Below are positions 11,149 to 23,117 of a stretch of DNA of 64,000 nucleotides, one piece after another. The position numbers and the translations under genes were made by a program. Under the pieces are notes generated by a model. The model had not been told where the DNA came from, did no database searches, and saw only the letters and a program-made list of their open reading frames with translations. The DNA is from Lyophyllum atratum (Eukaryota > Basidiomycota > Agaricomycetes > Agaricales > Lyophyllaceae). Position 1 is the stretch's first letter. Each line of letters opens with the position of its first letter. Location: positions 664,026-728,025 of the forward strand of contig JACGCN010000028.1 in assembly GCA_014905825.1 (NCBI GenBank), given 5' to 3'.

Positions 11149-13307
11149 TCATCTGACGTTCGTCCGATAACTCGGCGGCGGCGGTGACACCACTCTCGCA
11201 GGATCCCGCCTCGTCTGGGTATATGCTCCAACTACATCATCATCCGTCGACGGCTCCCGAGCCGTCCTGTACGACGCGTCCGATTCCTCCCGCCCATGTC
11301 CATAATACATCGCTCCGGACTCATCGCGCGGTGGCTGGAAATTAGGCATCGGGAGCTGCCCAGGCGAGTCGCCAGCATGGCCCGCCCGCGGGTTCCAGCT
11401 CGCGAACTGCACCTGGGGTTGGGGTTGTTGCTGCTGCTGCTGCTGCGGTGGTGGTGGTGGTGACCGTGCTTGCGTTAGTGTCGCCTGTGAAGAGGGTGCA
11501 GCTCCGGGGGGCCGAGGACTAGTGCCAGCACCGCCTTGTTGCACGGTTTCGGTGCTGGAGAACGGCCCGAGGCCATACATGTCCTCCGGGCGCGAGTGCT
11601 GCGTCGGCCGCATCTGCATATCCCACCCCGCCTCGTCCGTACTCGGGCGGCCCCGTGCATGCCCTTGCCCTTGCCCTTGCCCATAGCCATAACCATGTGC
11701 CCCGACGTCGTGAGCGTAGAGAACGTCCTCCGAAGCATTGGGTGGGGGGAGACGACCCTTCCTGGGTTGGGGTGCATGGAGGAATTGTGGGTTTGGCCCG
11801 GTTTCGTGCGGGGGTGATTGGGACTCCCAGGATTGGGTGATGCTTGGGGTTTGGACTTTGAGGGGGATGGAGTCGGAGTCTGGGGCGTAGGGGTCGAAGG
11901 CGACGGTGGAGGAGGAAGCGAAGTTGTTGCCGTGGTCGTATGGGGATAAGCCTGCACGGGCGAGCTTGGCTTGCCTGTTCGACAGTGAGTTAGGAATTTG
12001 GATTTGGAGGGAGAGGATACGGACCGAGCTTTGCGGCGCTGGTAGATGACCTCGGGCTTCACTTTGTTCATTTGTCGGAATATGTACCACATGGCGAGAA
12101 TCGTGATGACGAAGGTTACGCCGAGGACAACATCGCTAATGATGGTACTCTTCGTGTCCTTCACACCTGGTAACAAGGTATTGTTAATTAGGCATTCTAT
12201 CTTGCAATCCGATTTGTCTTACCTGTGCTTGACTGCTCGAGGATCACACCAAGGTAAACAGTGATAAACTGTTTCGGCATCGAGAGGATGGCGGCCAGCG
12301 AAAAGACGATGATCCCCATTCCACAAGTTGAAAAGACGGCCGTAGTAACTGGGTATCACTGTTAGTATAGGCTCTCAAAGCAACTATGAGACGTACAGTG
12401 ACCCGGTATCGCACTCAAACGTGCGATAAGCGCAATCTTAAATCCACCGTCCCGCACAACTTTCGCCAGACAGGAATATGAAATGTTTGTTCGCTCGAGC
12501 TTCTCGCCGCGAGATCGACAGCAATATTTAAAGGCACTACATCTTATAAGAACCAAATTGAAGAATAGAATGAAGGTAGCAACGCACTAAAAATTGCCTA
12601 CTTCGCCAATGAAGGTGCCGGCCGAAACGATCCCAAAACCGACCCATAGGCCCCAGACGAGGCCACAAAGGATAGCAACAATTTCATGTCCGAAAAGCTA
12701 GCGTACGGACATTAGCATCAGTCTGGTACAAGTAAAATCCGGTGCTCACTGGAGGAAATGATATGACGAATAGTACACCGATTGGCACCAGCCAACCAAA
12801 ACGCAAGCTACCGGGCGATGCATAAGTCCTCGAAATAGCGCATGGATATCCCGGACTCACTCGTGTAGCCATCTCGTCACAGGAGTCAACCATTCTACGA
12901 TTTGCTTATGATAAATAGTGACCAGCGCCGTCACCACCAGGATGAGGACCAGGGCAACATAGTACCCTTCCAGGAATCATCTTTCAGTACACAACCCAGC
13001 GATTATTTCGTTGCTCAGACTCACATAGCCATTCCCGACGAAACCAGAACCTCCAGTTCCCCAGCGTTTTCCAATCCAGCACGCCTGACTTCAGCTGCCG
13101 CTCCTCACTCGGTGTTGGACTTGGTGTCCGTGTGATCATCCTGGTCTGCTCTGAGGCCTTCGGAGTATACGCCTTCGGAATATACGATGGAGTATACTGC
13201 GTCGTTGCGGTCGAATTGGTGCCATATGGAGAGCGAGTAGAGTTGGGCGGAAATGGATATGTATACGGTGATGGGTCATCCCGGCTGTGCGTGTCGGCGG
13301 AAGGCAT
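11149..13307 (-). CDS. TVP38: TVP38/TMEM64 (VTT-domain) membrane protein with long disordered tail
   Basis: This is a Golgi/endosomal multi-spanning membrane protein of the VTT (SNARE-associated Golgi) family, related to yeast Tvp38. The ATG is at 13307, and about seven exons follow. The cytosolic N-terminus is Ser/Pro/Thr-rich. Membrane segments include YYVALVLILVVTALVTIY, WLVPIGVLFVISFPP and GLVWGLWVGFGIVSAGTFIG. The family core is VRDGGFKIALIARLSAIPGH, followed by FTTAVFSTCGMGI and LSMPKQFITVYLGVILEQSS. A last helix (VVLGVTFVITILAMWYIF) leads into a tail of about 300 residues rich in Pro, Gln, Ser and Gly, with a GYGQGQGQGHARG stretch and a polyglutamine run encoded near 11425-11450. Tvp38 of yeast is about 340 residues, so this tail nearly doubles the protein. 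The function of the tail is unknown. Confidence 0.9.
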
Positions 13308-13769
13308 TGTGGAGTCGTAGCAAAGAACGGAAGGCTTCAAAAGGCCCTAATGGCCTGGTGGTCGAAGAGGAAGATTATACAAGTGTGAGGGTATTGTGCA
13401 GAAGATTGTTCCCACATGTCAATATGTTTTGCAGTTACAACGGCGGTCAAAGCTTCTTTTCGGAGCCACAATGTGCACCCGGCATAGCAATGATGGATCT
13501 GGCGCAGCACTCTGCTCCTGGTGATCCCAGGGGCGACTCTACCATCATCGTGCTATACTAGGTTGATGGCTATCTAGCCCATTGCTCAAAGCTTGAATGC
13601 CCTCGAGCCTCCTCGAGCCCCGCGACCTGGCATTATTTATCTGGGCGGATGCTCTCTAATATCCCTAAGCTCCACACATATCAATCAAACGACCGCTTGC
13701 TGGCTAAAGTAATTGACGCGTACACGGTACACATTATTCATGACAAAGCGATGTATCGTCTATATTGCC

Positions 13770-14290
13770 TAATGTTCAGGTGGAATCGGGATGAGGAGCA
13801 CTTTGTATAGCTACAGGCTGCGGAACTTTAGCTGCGTATAATGAGTACTCAGATCCTGGGTAGCAATGGTGCTGCGTGTGATCAACAAGGCTGTATACGC
13901 CCTTTGAAACGGGACTGGCTTTCAAGGTGATTCAGAAGACCTGGTCAAGTTCCTCACGTACAGGAAATAAGACTTGAATAAGACTCCCAGAAGAATGCAA
14001 ATGCAACACAACGTACTTCCAGAATCCGAGTAACACCGGTACGATCTTCCTAGCACTAATATCGAATCTTAATGCGCAAGGGAAAACGACCTGAAGCTGA
14101 AGGACTTAAGGCCATCCGAACCCTTGCTGGCGCGACACGATGATCTGTGCTGGCTTGTCAATAACGAGTGGGAGAAATGTTCCCTCTCAGTAGCCTGGGG
14201 TCAGAAGGACGGAAGGGCGAAATGTGATGCTTGGCCGTCTCATCTTGATACAGGGAGTGCATGCAAGATGCGGAATACAAATGGATATAA
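13770..14290. repeat. Degenerate duplicated segment, copy 1
   Basis: This segment is similar to 26800-27290 in the same orientation. Shared stretches include AGGTGGAAT...GGGATGAGGAGCACTT, GTGATCAACAAG and CATCTTGATACA-like runs, separated by small indels. It lies directly downstream of laccase 1. On the minus strand fragments such as MHSLYQDETAKHH match MHPLYQDKTVKHP in copy 2, but both copies carry stops, so any gene in it has decayed. The rest of 13308-14318 holds nothing else I can name. Confidence 0.55.
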
Positions 14291-14318
14291 CTACACTGCT
14301 GAAACCTTCGAAAACAGC

Positions 14319-16509
14319 TTATTTGGAGGCCAGGGTTGGTTTCTTCGGTTCCAAATGATGGTCGGGATTGGAGGTGTTGTAGGTGGGACACAGCTGGTCC
14401 CAGGCGGCTAAGAAGCAGAGTTGGTCGACTGGAGAGTGAGTAAGCATGGCGACGTACGAGGTTTAGTGGGGTTCACGTGGGCGGGTGTGCCCTCTGGGTC
14501 CTCAGCAAAGATCACCGCAAGTCCGCTGAAACAGTTCAGAATCAGTATTATCATCCATCTGGGCGAAACGACCACAACTCACAGCTCGAGATGCCAATCG
14601 ATATGGCTAAGGCAGAGCAACGTCAGATCCTGAGGGAAAGGGCCACTTTAAACGGATTCTCACCAATGTAGGAACCAAGGCCCAGAATTATCGGTCACGA
14701 AACGGATCGTGGCGTTCCCGTCGTTTCCGCCGGTGTTGACAGTGTCACGACGGACAGGGTTGTTGTAATTATAGGTAGTACTGTCCCCGCTTCGGACAAC
14801 GTAGAAGGCATGCTATAATCGCGGTTTAGTATTAGAATTCACAACTTGCGAAAGAGACAGGTGACATACACCATGCAGATGGAAAGGATGCTATTTTCAC
14901 ACCGAGATTCGTCAATATATCGTTCTGCTTCCTGCGGATGATTGGGACTTACAGGACCGCCAACCTCAGGTCCAGTCCCTGGGAGAGATATTTCGATGAC
15001 TTTGTTGGGCGGGAGTTTATAGATGCTTGCTTCCGGAAGTAAAGCTTCGGCAGGGTAGGCACCGCTGAGGATCTGGAGAAGTACGGGGACGGTGGGTGAC
15101 TCGAAAGGGCGACCGTTGATCTCATAGCGGAACGTAGCCGGGTTGAAAACATGTGCGATATTTATGTTGACATCTGCACCACCCACGAACGGTTGACCAG
15201 GCGGGGTGGGTGCAATCAAAGCGCGCAGGTTCACTTCTTTCAAAGGACGGGTGGTGACGTATGTGGTCGCGGGATCAGCGATAGCTGCACCTGCATATCT
15301 CAGAATCGCTGAGTTCCTTCCACCGTCGAAGCCGGGGAAGCCTCTTATATCTGGGTCGGCACGAATCCAGTAGTTACCGACAGCTTGGTTCGCGTTCAGG
15401 ATCACAGAGTAACGCTGTCCGGCGAAGATCTGGAAGGAATCCACGACCAGCGGGGCGGTGTACTCCCCATCGGCTTCGATTATGGTAAGACTGTGCTTGT
15501 CGATAGCAAAGGTGAAAGCGGGATCGCAGGAAAGCCCAATGACGCGGAGCCGGTACTTCTTGCCCTTTACGACGTTGACGACTGCTAGATCAACGAGGGG
15601 ACCGTTAATGTAACGTCCCTTGCCGTTTATTAGCGTGGAAGCAGGCGCTGGAGGCAAACCTCCTGTCCCTTGGGGTGCAGGGTCGTGATACCTATGCTTC
15701 GTTAGCTTCACGCGAAAGGAAGTAGTAATCAATATACCAGTCTGCTAAGGTAATGACCGTAGATTCTGTCGGCAGATGAGTATTATACTGGCGAAGAAGC
15801 GATGACTATAACGTACCATCGTCGATATCATACAAAGAAAAGTATGGATCATTAGGATCGTATACTACAAACGCTCCACGCAGCCCGTCGCAGTACTGAG
15901 TTGCTGAGCAACGTCTTAGCACTTCGTCCCCCACACCTGAAAGAGACGCTACCTACATAGATGGGAGTGATACCAGAATGTCCCTGCTTGTCCGTTGACT
16001 GGGAAGTCGTAGAGGAACGAGTTTCCTGGGACGATAGGACACTGGGTAACGAAGGCGGCTCCATCTGCCCAGTTTGTACCGTTCTGGAAGATCCCATGCC
16101 AATGCTGCAAGTCATGCGTCAGAAGCAGAGCATTGGCAAATCCATCAACTCACGATACTGGTGCTACGCAGCATCGTATTATCCGTTAATGAATCAACGA
16201 CGTTGAGCTTGAACTGATCTCCCTGGATTTTTGAATCAGCAACCACCCGAGAGCTCTTGGGTGAAAATACGTACTTTTCTCCCGGTGATAAGAGGACCAG
16301 GAAATACACCTCCAGCGAGCACGGAACTGCGAATAGTCTAGGCTGTCGTCACACAAAGTAGTGGTACAAACTCACGAACGAGAAAAGCCATCTGGACTGA
16401 TGACCCTGTTGTTGACGTCCATAGTAGCAATTGGGCCGATTGTAACAGCATTGGCAAAGCCAAAGAGAGAAACGGCCAAAAGGCCAAGTAGCGTTACCTC
16501 GCTAAACAT
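14319..16509 (-). CDS. Laccase 1 (multicopper oxidase)
   Basis: Laccases are secreted four-copper oxidases that take one electron each from phenols and reduce O2 to water; in white-rot fungi they act on lignin-derived aromatics. The ATG at 16509 starts a signal peptide ([21 protein letters not shown]), with mature sequence from [11 protein letters not shown]. The four copper motifs are all present, several split by introns: HWHG near 16105-16115, FWYHSHL near 15960-15975, HPFHLHG joined to [10 protein letters not shown] near 14810-14890, and [14 protein letters not shown] near 14520-14610. The residue at the T1 axial position is Leu (HLELG-L), which in the family tends to mean a medium redox potential. 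The protein ends [20 protein letters not shown] and then [10 protein letters not shown], with TAA at 14319-14321. More than ten exons are present and all junctions tested keep frame. A paralogue lies at 24090-26258. Confidence 0.93.
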
Positions 16510-17800
16510 GACACTGGGTGAGGTGTTCGACGAATAGTCATCGACTCCAGTTTATTGCCTTTAAGCACTTCCAAATTACTTTCGGATCGTGCGCGAACAT
16601 AGTCTTGATCGTCACCCTGATGTTCTTCGGGGCGATGAAGGGAAGGTTTGTGGCAGGATGACTGGTGGTATGGACAATCTGACTAGCGGATATCGACGCG
16701 ACTTGCTGAGTGGCAGAAAGTATGTCGGTACTGGCCTAGAAGGATCCATGGGGAACAACAACTATCGGCAAAACGACGTGATGTCGCTGCACCAGGGTTG
16801 CGGCGTTACAGGAAGCTCGGAAAAGTCATACATGCATCAAGAAGAAGAACAATATCGAAACTCATGTCCGAGTCCATTGTCGAAGTGCATCGAGCGTAGA
16901 GACCCAAAAGCTGAGTGGCGTTTAGTGCTAGCACAAGGTGACTCCTCTTCAGTATTAGTATTATGGAAATAAAAGCTTGTTGGACTCACAACACCTCGAA
17001 TTTATGTACGCGCACGATATTCCCGCTCGGTGCGGTAGCTCTAGAAGTGTGATAACTCAGGTTCATTGCCTTCAACAACATCAACAACGGTTGGGAGCAA
17101 GTTGGACGTCCAAGTCAGCGGCCCATCAAAGCGCCGCCTCGCTACGTAAGCTGCGGTCATCAATCAACCGGGATAATCCCTACGCGAGAATCCATCCTCC
17201 TCCAACCGCTGGCCAGCTTTACATCCGCCTCATACTTCTGCATGGAATACTAGCCTAGCAGTCCATTCAAAAAAAATTGCGTAACACGCAGAGGATGCTC
17301 CGGCCTCATTTGTCTCATGTCATTTATCAAGGCCACCCAGCTTGATGTACGATGTAACTCGGAAGACCCTAGTTTGAGCCAGAGTCAGATGGGGGGTCCG
17401 ACGTCGAGCTAGTGCTTCAGAGACAGGGTACATAGAACGTATCATGAGACGTTCTTCGGTCATTGTTGGACGGAACCCCCGCCGGACGCGAACAATGCCC
17501 ATTAACGAAGTCATGGATTGCATTCTACCTGCCACGCCCTGATCCTCGGCCGTTCAAGGTGAAGCCATTTTACAGTACTCGGTATCATTCCCCTTCAATC
17601 ATAGAGGAACTTTGACTCACCAACATCCACAAGCAGCATTCCATGAGACTGCATTCAAAGATTCGCGGTTTTGATTTTCCACTGAATGAACATGAAGTAG
17701 AGGAGTCCGGCATTTCAACGCGACATATTGTACATATCTCGAATCGAAATCTTGCTTTATGACCTGCCGCACAGTGAGTCGCATTTGAACATATTCAAGG
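16510..17800. other. Intergenic region, laccase 1 upstream
   Basis: It holds the laccase 1 promoter and the 3' side of the decayed F-box gene. A plus-strand open frame at 16589-16972 has no recognisable features. Open frames near 17617-17829 are probably 3' remains of the F-box gene. Confidence 0.45.
16558..16566 (-). promoter_or_regulatory. TATA-like element of laccase 1
   Basis: The minus strand reads CTTAAAGGC about 50 bp upstream of the start codon. Laccase 2 has TTTAAAGGC at 53 bp upstream, so the TTAAAGGC core is conserved between the paralogues. Confidence 0.45.
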
Positions 17801-19420
17801 TCAAGAAACATGGACTCGGAGCTGATCATTCCAGAAGGATTGATTCATATTGCCTCTCCTTCTGAAGCTGCGAACATTGGGAAGAACAAATTGTGCCAAA
17901 CGCCACATCAGTCGATGTTCGGGATCCCTCGCCCAGCCAGGCGTGGTAGAGTCCTCTTTTGACGCACTTGAAGAAAAGCGATGTATCGGACAACCGCCAG
18001 TCTGCCTGCACCTGGTAGCCTTCCTGTGCAAAATTTGCGCCCATGTACATTTCCTACTACAATCGAAGGTCAGGCCTGTAATATGAGCTTCGAAGGAATA
18101 TGGACAAACAAAGTCGGATTCTAGGACGAGCGTGAGGGAACTTAGCCCTGGAATTGTGTTGGCCAAGAGGCTGATGAGTTCGGGAGTCAATTGCCTGACT
18201 TCAAGAGACAAACGTCGTAGGCCGACCCTCGGCCCAAGAAGTCCGATCACTTCTGCAGCTTCGTAGTCTTCCAGATTATCGATTAAACAAGCAAAGGCTG
18301 GTCAGATGAGCGGACGTATGGTGTATCATAGTCAACGTCGAGGGATGATGAAGAGCCAGGATAGTCAGCGACTCCACGTTTCCGAGCCAACCGGTATTGA
18401 CCAAACATCGTCTGGCAACTGCAGACCAATTATACAAGGTCATGTCTGGATAGGACGGATCCTTTGGTGTATATTCGTCATTTGGGGATAGTTCTACGCT
18501 GCTGACGAAGGTCTCGTGCAGATGAAGGATATGACTGATAGATGATGGGTCGGATAGATGTTTTTGTTGAAGGGAATGCGAAGCCCCAGAAGTCGAAGTG
18601 TTGGGATAGATCCCAAGGCATGGAGAAATGCTGGATGGTCCGGTTTGGCCGACGACATTATTATCAAAGATCGGAGGGATGTGAGGTGGTTTATGTATGG
18701 AGCAATGTAATTGACGAGAATCGCTTCTTCTTGCGCGCCGCCGTCCGCGTTGGCCTCGAAATCGAAATTGAAATGTAATTCTAGCTAAGGAGTTCGTCAG
18801 AGTCACGAACGACTCGAACTTCGAGATCCCAGCGTGTAAAACCAGCTTGGACAGGCTCCTATTGAACGCAACTCCTGCTGAAGCCAGGAAGGCGAGTGTA
18901 TCATGGTTGAGAGGCGGGTCTCTCCACCAGAAGTCATAGGCGGTGACGTTCACCATATACTTGACGGCCTTTATCATAGCGCTCATGATCTCATTCGGCG
19001 ACGCTAGATATCCCGAACCTTTCTTTGCACGGAAAGACCTGTGATTCGTCGTCTCCGGGGCGTGCATGGACGGAAAGCCGAGAAACGTTGCTAGCTGCGT
19101 CCAAGTCTGCTGCTGCCAAGGAGGCTCTTCATCGAATTCGCTGCGTGCCGTCTCCTCAAAGAGCTTTTCTTGTTCAAGAAGGTATTACCTGGATCGATGT
19201 GTTGAGTCATTAGGGTCATTAGGGCGATTCATAGCCACGTACTGGAGACGTGCCAAGGATCTGATCAGTTCTTATCCAGCACAACCCATTCCACTGTCTT
19301 GTAACGTGCGTCCAGAACGATGTTGAAGAAGGCTCGGTTAACGGATATCAGGCTTCCTAGCTGTGCGCCTGGAACGTAGGACGCTATGAGGTCCCAGATG
19401 TCTTGCGGGAGATCCAGCAT
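17801..19420 (-). pseudogene. Decayed F-box-type gene
   Basis: The ATG at 19420 starts LDLPQDIWDLIASYVP and GSLISVNRAFFNIVLDARY, a clear basidiomycete F-box-like N-terminus. Family-like segments then follow in changing frames: ELIRSLARLQ (break near 19268, where DK is followed by an out-of-frame base), LHFNFDFEANADGG and NYIAPYINHLTSLRSLIIMS (break near 18775), DPSSISHILHLHETF (break near 18560), and finally FVLPNVRSFRRRGN (break near 17925). Within each segment the protein character is good, so this is one gene with at least three, probably four, single- or double-base frame breaks. F-box proteins recruit substrates to SCF ubiquitin ligases, but this copy is unlikely to make a full protein. 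Sequence error is an alternative, though the number of breaks in one gene argues for decay. Confidence 0.7.
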
Positions 19421-20113
19421 GTCGGGAGGTTCGCATCGCTGGTAAGTTTTGAATTTAGGCAGCGGTCATAGTGGCAGTGTATGTATGACAACGTAGTAAG
19501 CGGGTACGTGGCTCGACGTGTCGGCGGGCAATGCCTGCTAAGAAATCACTTTATCCCGTTCATATCAGTTAGGGGAGAGGGAGGAGGGGGTGCCAGGTAC
19601 TGTAGACGCAAGGTGAGGGAGTCAGTGCACTAGACACTACTAGTGACATACTTAACCGTGATCCGAGATGATGATACTTGCGCGTTCTGGCAGCTCGCAC
19701 AGTTGTGTTTGGCAATCGCTTGACAAATCAACTTCGGCTTCCACTCGGACGACGACCTACGACGACCGTCGACAGTCTTTTCCTCAGATACATGATCTTC
19801 TTAGCGCTATATATCATTTGAATGTACGGTAAACATCCCTCACTATTAACCACAAAAAAAAATCATGTTCTGATCGAGGCGCACGCAGGTCAAATCGAAC
19901 ACGATAACAGACTCCATCTGATCAAGCCAACATTTTACATTCGTTCTCACCATTTATCAGGGCATTCCGATTCCAGTAGAAAAGTCCTATATAATCGGTA
20001 CGTCTACCTCTGATTGTATAATTTGACCCAAATTCCCAGCATCCCTCAATGATCAGGATCTACGCTTGCCACGAGTCGAAGAACGAATAATCAATCTGAG
20101 ACCAACGTACCCT
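19421..20113. other. Divergent intergenic region between two F-box genes
   Basis: It contains the upstream regions of the decayed F-box gene (minus) and the F-box gene at 20114 (plus). The frame of the latter stays open from about 20040, so a short 5' exon may lie here. Confidence 0.4.
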
Positions 20114-21136
20114 ATGGCATCCCCTCTTCATACTCAGATTCCCAATGAACTGCTGGCTGAGATTTTTCTGTACTCTGTATGTGTGGAAGCAATCGAACCG
20201 CCACTAGAGAGCCAGGATGTCTTTTCCCCATGGACCCTATGCTGTATCTCCTCTCGATGGCGGCAAGTAGCTCTCAGTGAGCCCCGTCTCTGGAACCGTG
20301 TCATCATAGAGAATGATGCAGCAGACATGCTGCCCTTCATACATATGGCGCATACTGCGTTTTCACGCAGCGGGAGCTTGCCCTTGGAGCTCACAATAAC
20401 GGTCTATGAGGTCTCGGAGACAAACGACGATCCAATGTTCACGGATCCTATTCTTACCCTCATTATGGCATACTCCACCCGCCTTCGGTTTCTTTCAATA
20501 GAGATACCTTCATTCCAGCTGATGGACACTCTCTTACACCTTCCGAGCGAATCCTTCGTCTCCCTGGAATCGATACATATCGGGAATCGCCATGGTCACC
20601 ACATTGCAGAGGATGCCATGATATGGTGCAATGCCCCTCTTCTTCGCGAGGTTGATATAGAAATTGGCGACGATCAACACCTGACATTCCCGCTCACCCT
20701 TCATCTCCCATGGACACAGCTCACAACACTCAAGCTGGGAAATGGCGAATTGGTGCACCCCTTGGTTGCACATGGTGTGGTAGCGCAATCGCCTCAGCTC
20801 ATACACTACGAGGTCGGGGTCTGGGGTGGACATGGCGATAGAGAAGTATACGGCAAGGTTATTGATTACCCCCGGGGATCGATCACCCATCCTAGGCTAC
20901 GCAAACTCATCGTCCGCCCATTTGGTAACTCCGACTTCGACCTTTTCATTCAGCCACTCGTGCTTCCAGCCCTCACCGAGTTCAACCTGGTGTGGTATGG
21001 GCGTTTTGGATTGCGCTACGACGAGTTCTTCAGGCTGGCGGAACGTTCCCAGTTCCAGCTCAAGATCGCCCTATTCCCCGCAAATGCGCAGATGGATGAT
21101 GCACGGCTGGAAAGTATTATGGCTCCTTCAGCCTGA
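20114..21136 (+). CDS. F-box/LRR-like protein
   Basis: The F-box reads TQIPNELLAEIFLYSV followed by WTLCCISSRWRQVALSEPRL and W-N-R-V-I-I, the standard helix 1-3 pattern of Agaricomycete F-box proteins. Leucine-rich irregular repeats follow (TRLRFLSIEIPSFQLMDTLL, LESIHIGNRHG, WTQLTTLKLGNGEL). The protein would be an SCF ubiquitin-ligase adaptor, with the LRR part choosing the substrate. The first in-frame ATG is 20114, but coding-like sequence (LPRVEERIINLRPTYP) continues upstream to about 20040, preceded by a CCCAG acceptor at 20035-20039. The true start may therefore be in an upstream exon. From 20114 the product is 340 residues, ending with TGA at 21134-21136. No frame break was seen. It belongs to the local group of F-box genes at 17-31 kb. 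Confidence 0.8.
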   Translation: MASPLHTQIPNELLAEIFLYSVCVEAIEPPLESQDVFSPWTLCCISSRWRQVALSEPRLWNRVIIENDAADMLPFIHMAHTAFSRSGSLPLELTITVYEVSETNDDPMFTDPILTLIMAYSTRLRFLSIEIPSFQLMDTLLHLPSESFVSLESIHIGNRHGHHIAEDAMIWCNAPLLREVDIEIGDDQHLTFPLTLHLPWTQLTTLKLGNGELVHPLVAHGVVAQSPQLIHYEVGVWGGHGDREVYGKVIDYPRGSITHPRLRKLIVRPFGNSDFDLFIQPLVLPALTEFNLVWYGRFGLRYDEFFRLAERSQFQLKIALFPANAQMDDARLESIMAPSA

Positions 21137-22232
21137 CCCAAAGATGACACAAATGTATGTGTCGCCGAGTAGTAGTCGCCTCTCAATGTTATCCACTTTC
21201 TATTGTTCGACGCACAATTGAAAAGGCTGCTCTCTCGGAAACTATCAGGATCGGATTACATTCTGCTGGGCATGTACCAGTCATGATCACAGTGGCATGC
21301 ATTCTCGGTTTCTTTCGGTAAGCGAGATACCAAGTTACCAAGTTTTGCCCATTTATCCCTCAGCTGTTGCTCGTTGATCTGTCTTGTCGCGTCGCACATT
21401 CTAGGCAGCATTAAGGTTAATAAATGCGTGTCGATTGCTGCAAGTCTACTGGTGCTGCACCCCATACCAGGCCGGTATACTTGGTGCAATCGCACCTTGC
21501 GCGTCCTGCCTCACCCTCCGGGATATCGACGTGGAGTAGGACAGCGGTATCTCCGAGTAAGGACCCAGTGGCACAGTCTACTGGGCCACGGGCTATTCTC
21601 ATCTTAGTATGTGATGAAGGGTATACTCAAAGGGCGAGGATCACTGGGTAAATACCCTTGTACATGTGCACGCACTGATGTTGTGGATTCGGAGGCTGTC
21701 TAAGATCTGATCTTATCTTACCACATTTCGTTCTCGTGGTACCTGGCGATCGGCGCTCTTTGTTTTATGACAATGCTGCGTAGAACACGAAATTTCACCA
21801 GAGATCAAGAGATCAGTCTAACAATGGGTGGCAACTCTGGCGCGGTGGTGGTTTGGCCAGGATCTTCACGTGAGAGACGCTGTAAGCCCGCATATAATGG
21901 GAGGCTTGAAAGCGTTTAGTACTCAGTCTCTCACCTTTTCGCCCGCTCAGGAAGAAACAAATGCCTAGTGTGCTCTCAGAATCGCTCCCACTCGGTGGCC
22001 CGTTGGGTGCGTAGAGATATGTTTCTGATTTGATACGGCTTCAATTTTGACAACTCGTTCTGCGAAGCTACAACCACTAATAGATTATCAAACGGGTAAG
22101 AAATATATTCAGTTTGTACTTCTGCGACGCTTACCGTGATACAAAAGCCAAAAGACACGAGGAAAGGCTGGGCGTAAGAGTACCACAGCACCCGTCCAAC
22201 CGACTGAGAGAAAACACCGCGCTCAAGCTGCA
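21137..22232. other. Intergenic region
   Basis: No gene is supported. Short open frames on both strands lack protein-like composition. It includes the upstream region of the gene that starts at 22233. Confidence 0.4.
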
Positions 22233-23117
22233 ATGGCGGTGAAGCATCACAATACAAGCAAGCCCAAGATTAAACACGATACGAATCCCTTGATGCGCAA
22301 GACAAAGCTAGAGGCGGACGAATGGACTGCAAATGTGATGCCTGGGTCCGTAGATTGCCTTGGCTGCGGACAAACGATTCAACTAGACAACCGAACCTGC
22401 CTGTACTATCGGTCCAACTGGAATCGACACAGGCTCCGGTGCGAATTCATTAAGAGCGGGGAGAAGAGGTTCGAGGTAAGGATTCGCTGTTGGGCTTCAT
22501 CCTGCGTGCCAACGCTGACGGCCACATCACTTGATAGTCTGCGAACGTGGACGGTGGTGGAATGAGCGAGGAAGACGTTGAGAAGGAAGAACATGTTATG
22601 GATGGAGGAGTGGATGATAAGGTTCAGACGTTGGTGGTTATCGACACTCCTATGGGGCTGCCGCAGGTACGACTGTCGTTGGAGCCCTCGTCTCATTGTC
22701 GCTGATTACAGTTATAAAAAAAGTCGGCGGAGGGGTGGACAGTTGATGATCTCGCACAGCGCGCAAGAAACGATGCGCAGCGGCGTAACGATCTCCACAA
22801 CTATTCAGAGCATCCTGGAGCAGAAGCTTTCACATATCTTGTAGTCGAGAACAGGAATTGTCCGCCGATCATCAACTATCATGCTGACAACTATGCCCCT
22901 TACACTCCTAGAGGACAACCATTCGGACAGCCCTCCATCATGCTGAGACGAGCAGTATTTTCGGAGACGGAGATTAACCCATTTTCATGTAAGTTTCGCT
23001 ACTCCTTATGTCGGTGGAATAGGACGGTGAGGCTGATTTGATGGCGTAGACCGAGTGATGCCCCCTTTGGCGGCTCCGTCTTTCTACAGGGGAGACAGCA
23101 GGTCACTGCTCAACTAG
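22233..23117 (+). CDS. Protein with a CxxC...HxxxxC zinc-finger-like motif, unknown function
   Basis: Four exons (22233-22475, 22538-22666, 22724-22988, 23050-23117) give 234 residues. The N-terminal third contains VDCLGCGQTIQLDNR and, 14 residues on, NWNRHRLRC. This C-x2-C...H-x4-C arrangement with the LDNR and W-x-x-HR landmarks recurs in many uncharacterised Agaricomycete proteins, and it looks zinc-binding. The middle is acidic (SEEDVEKEEHVMDGG). The third exon gives GWTVDDLAQRARNDAQRRND and the fourth ends FYRGDSRSLLN. The intron before exon 3 uses an AAAAAAAG acceptor, because the better TTACAG acceptor 12 bp upstream leads straight into a stop; that junction is the weakest part of the model. 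A role in nucleic-acid binding is only a guess. Confidence 0.65.

Noticed and set aside
6881..16509. Secondary-metabolite cluster made of O-methyltransferase, acetyltransferase and laccase
   Set aside because: No backbone enzyme, P450 or transporter lies between them, and STE24, a VTT protein and other housekeeping genes are interspersed.
16589..16972. 127-codon plus-strand open frame upstream of laccase 1
   Set aside because: It lies in the laccase promoter and has no domain, signal peptide or recognisable composition.
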